The notes under the pieces were generated by a model. The model was given only the letters and a program-made list of their open reading frames with translations. It did no database searches and was not told the origin of the DNA. The position numbers and the translations under genes are program-made. Shown piece by piece: positions 35,507-35,517 of a stretch of 35,517 nt of DNA (positions are counted from its first letter, which is position 1; every line of letters starts with the position of its first letter). The stretch comes from an uncultured Eubacteriales bacterium (lineage in GTDB: Bacteria > Bacillota_A > Clostridia > Lachnospirales > Lachnospiraceae), in NCBI GenBank assembly GCA_900321365.1, contig ONVT01000106.1, positions 1 to 35,517 on the forward strand, read 5' to 3'.

Positions 35507-35517
35507 TTGGGCATGAG

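Noticed and set aside
1..35517. CRISPR array, insertion sequence or prophage
   Set aside because: No regularly spaced direct repeats, transposase, integrase or phage genes were seen. The only dispersed repeat is the two-copy structured element.

Overview
The window is about 35.5 kb of gene-dense, moderately GC-rich DNA. It looks like an anaerobic, gut-type Firmicute, probably Clostridia and close to Lachnospiraceae. The signs are strong AGGAGG-type ribosome binding sites on nearly every gene, a 2-hydroxyacyl-CoA dehydratase activase-type giant protein, a selenium-linked molybdenum hydroxylase cluster, a DUF1015-serA-serC operon and a tgt-yajC pair. This assignment rests on gene content only. 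Most genes are on the minus strand and are transcribed from high to low coordinates.

Region 1 (about 200-19,470, minus strand) is an anaerobic purine/uric-acid catabolic locus. Reading with transcription it contains ssnA (aminohydrolase), ygfK (Fe-S flavoprotein reductase), an xdhD-like fused molybdenum hydroxylase, then after an internal promoter ygeX copy 2, ygeY, ygeW, carbamate kinase (yqeA/arcC), an unassigned fold-type II PLP enzyme, serC, a short serA, a DUF1015 gene and ygeX copy 1. A YheO-like PAS/HTH regulator (19,468-20,142, plus strand) is divergent from ssnA and is the obvious local regulator. The inferred logic is: purine hydroxylation by the Mo enzyme, reductive dearomatisation by YgfK, hydrolytic ring opening by SsnA and other amidohydrolases, carbamoyl release by YgeW, ATP formation by carbamate kinase, hydrolysis by YgeY, and ammonia elimination from 2,3-diaminopropionate by YgeX to give pyruvate. 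No hyuA-like hydantoinase, purine permease or selenium-cofactor maturation gene (yqeB/yqeC) lies inside the window.

Region 2 (about 20,140-22,850) has a convergent terminator, one copy of a structured repeat, and a glycogen branching enzyme homologue in which all the GH13 catalytic residues I could align are substituted. It is therefore a likely pseudoenzyme.

Region 3 (about 22,850-29,330) is an amino-acid biosynthesis operon, leuB-ilvD-ilvB-serA, with an Lrp/AsnC regulator divergent from leuB. Region 4 (about 29,390-30,970) is yajC and tgt. Region 5 (31,180-35,418, plus strand) is one 1,412-residue protein with two tandem CoA-dehydratase activase modules followed by DUF2229/HgdB-like regions.

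The most unusual items are the serine-type module (PLP enzyme, serC, short serA, DUF1015; no serB) inserted between two ygeX copies, the catalytically stripped branching enzyme, and a palindromic intergenic element at 1-163 whose unit recurs once at about 20,265-20,347.
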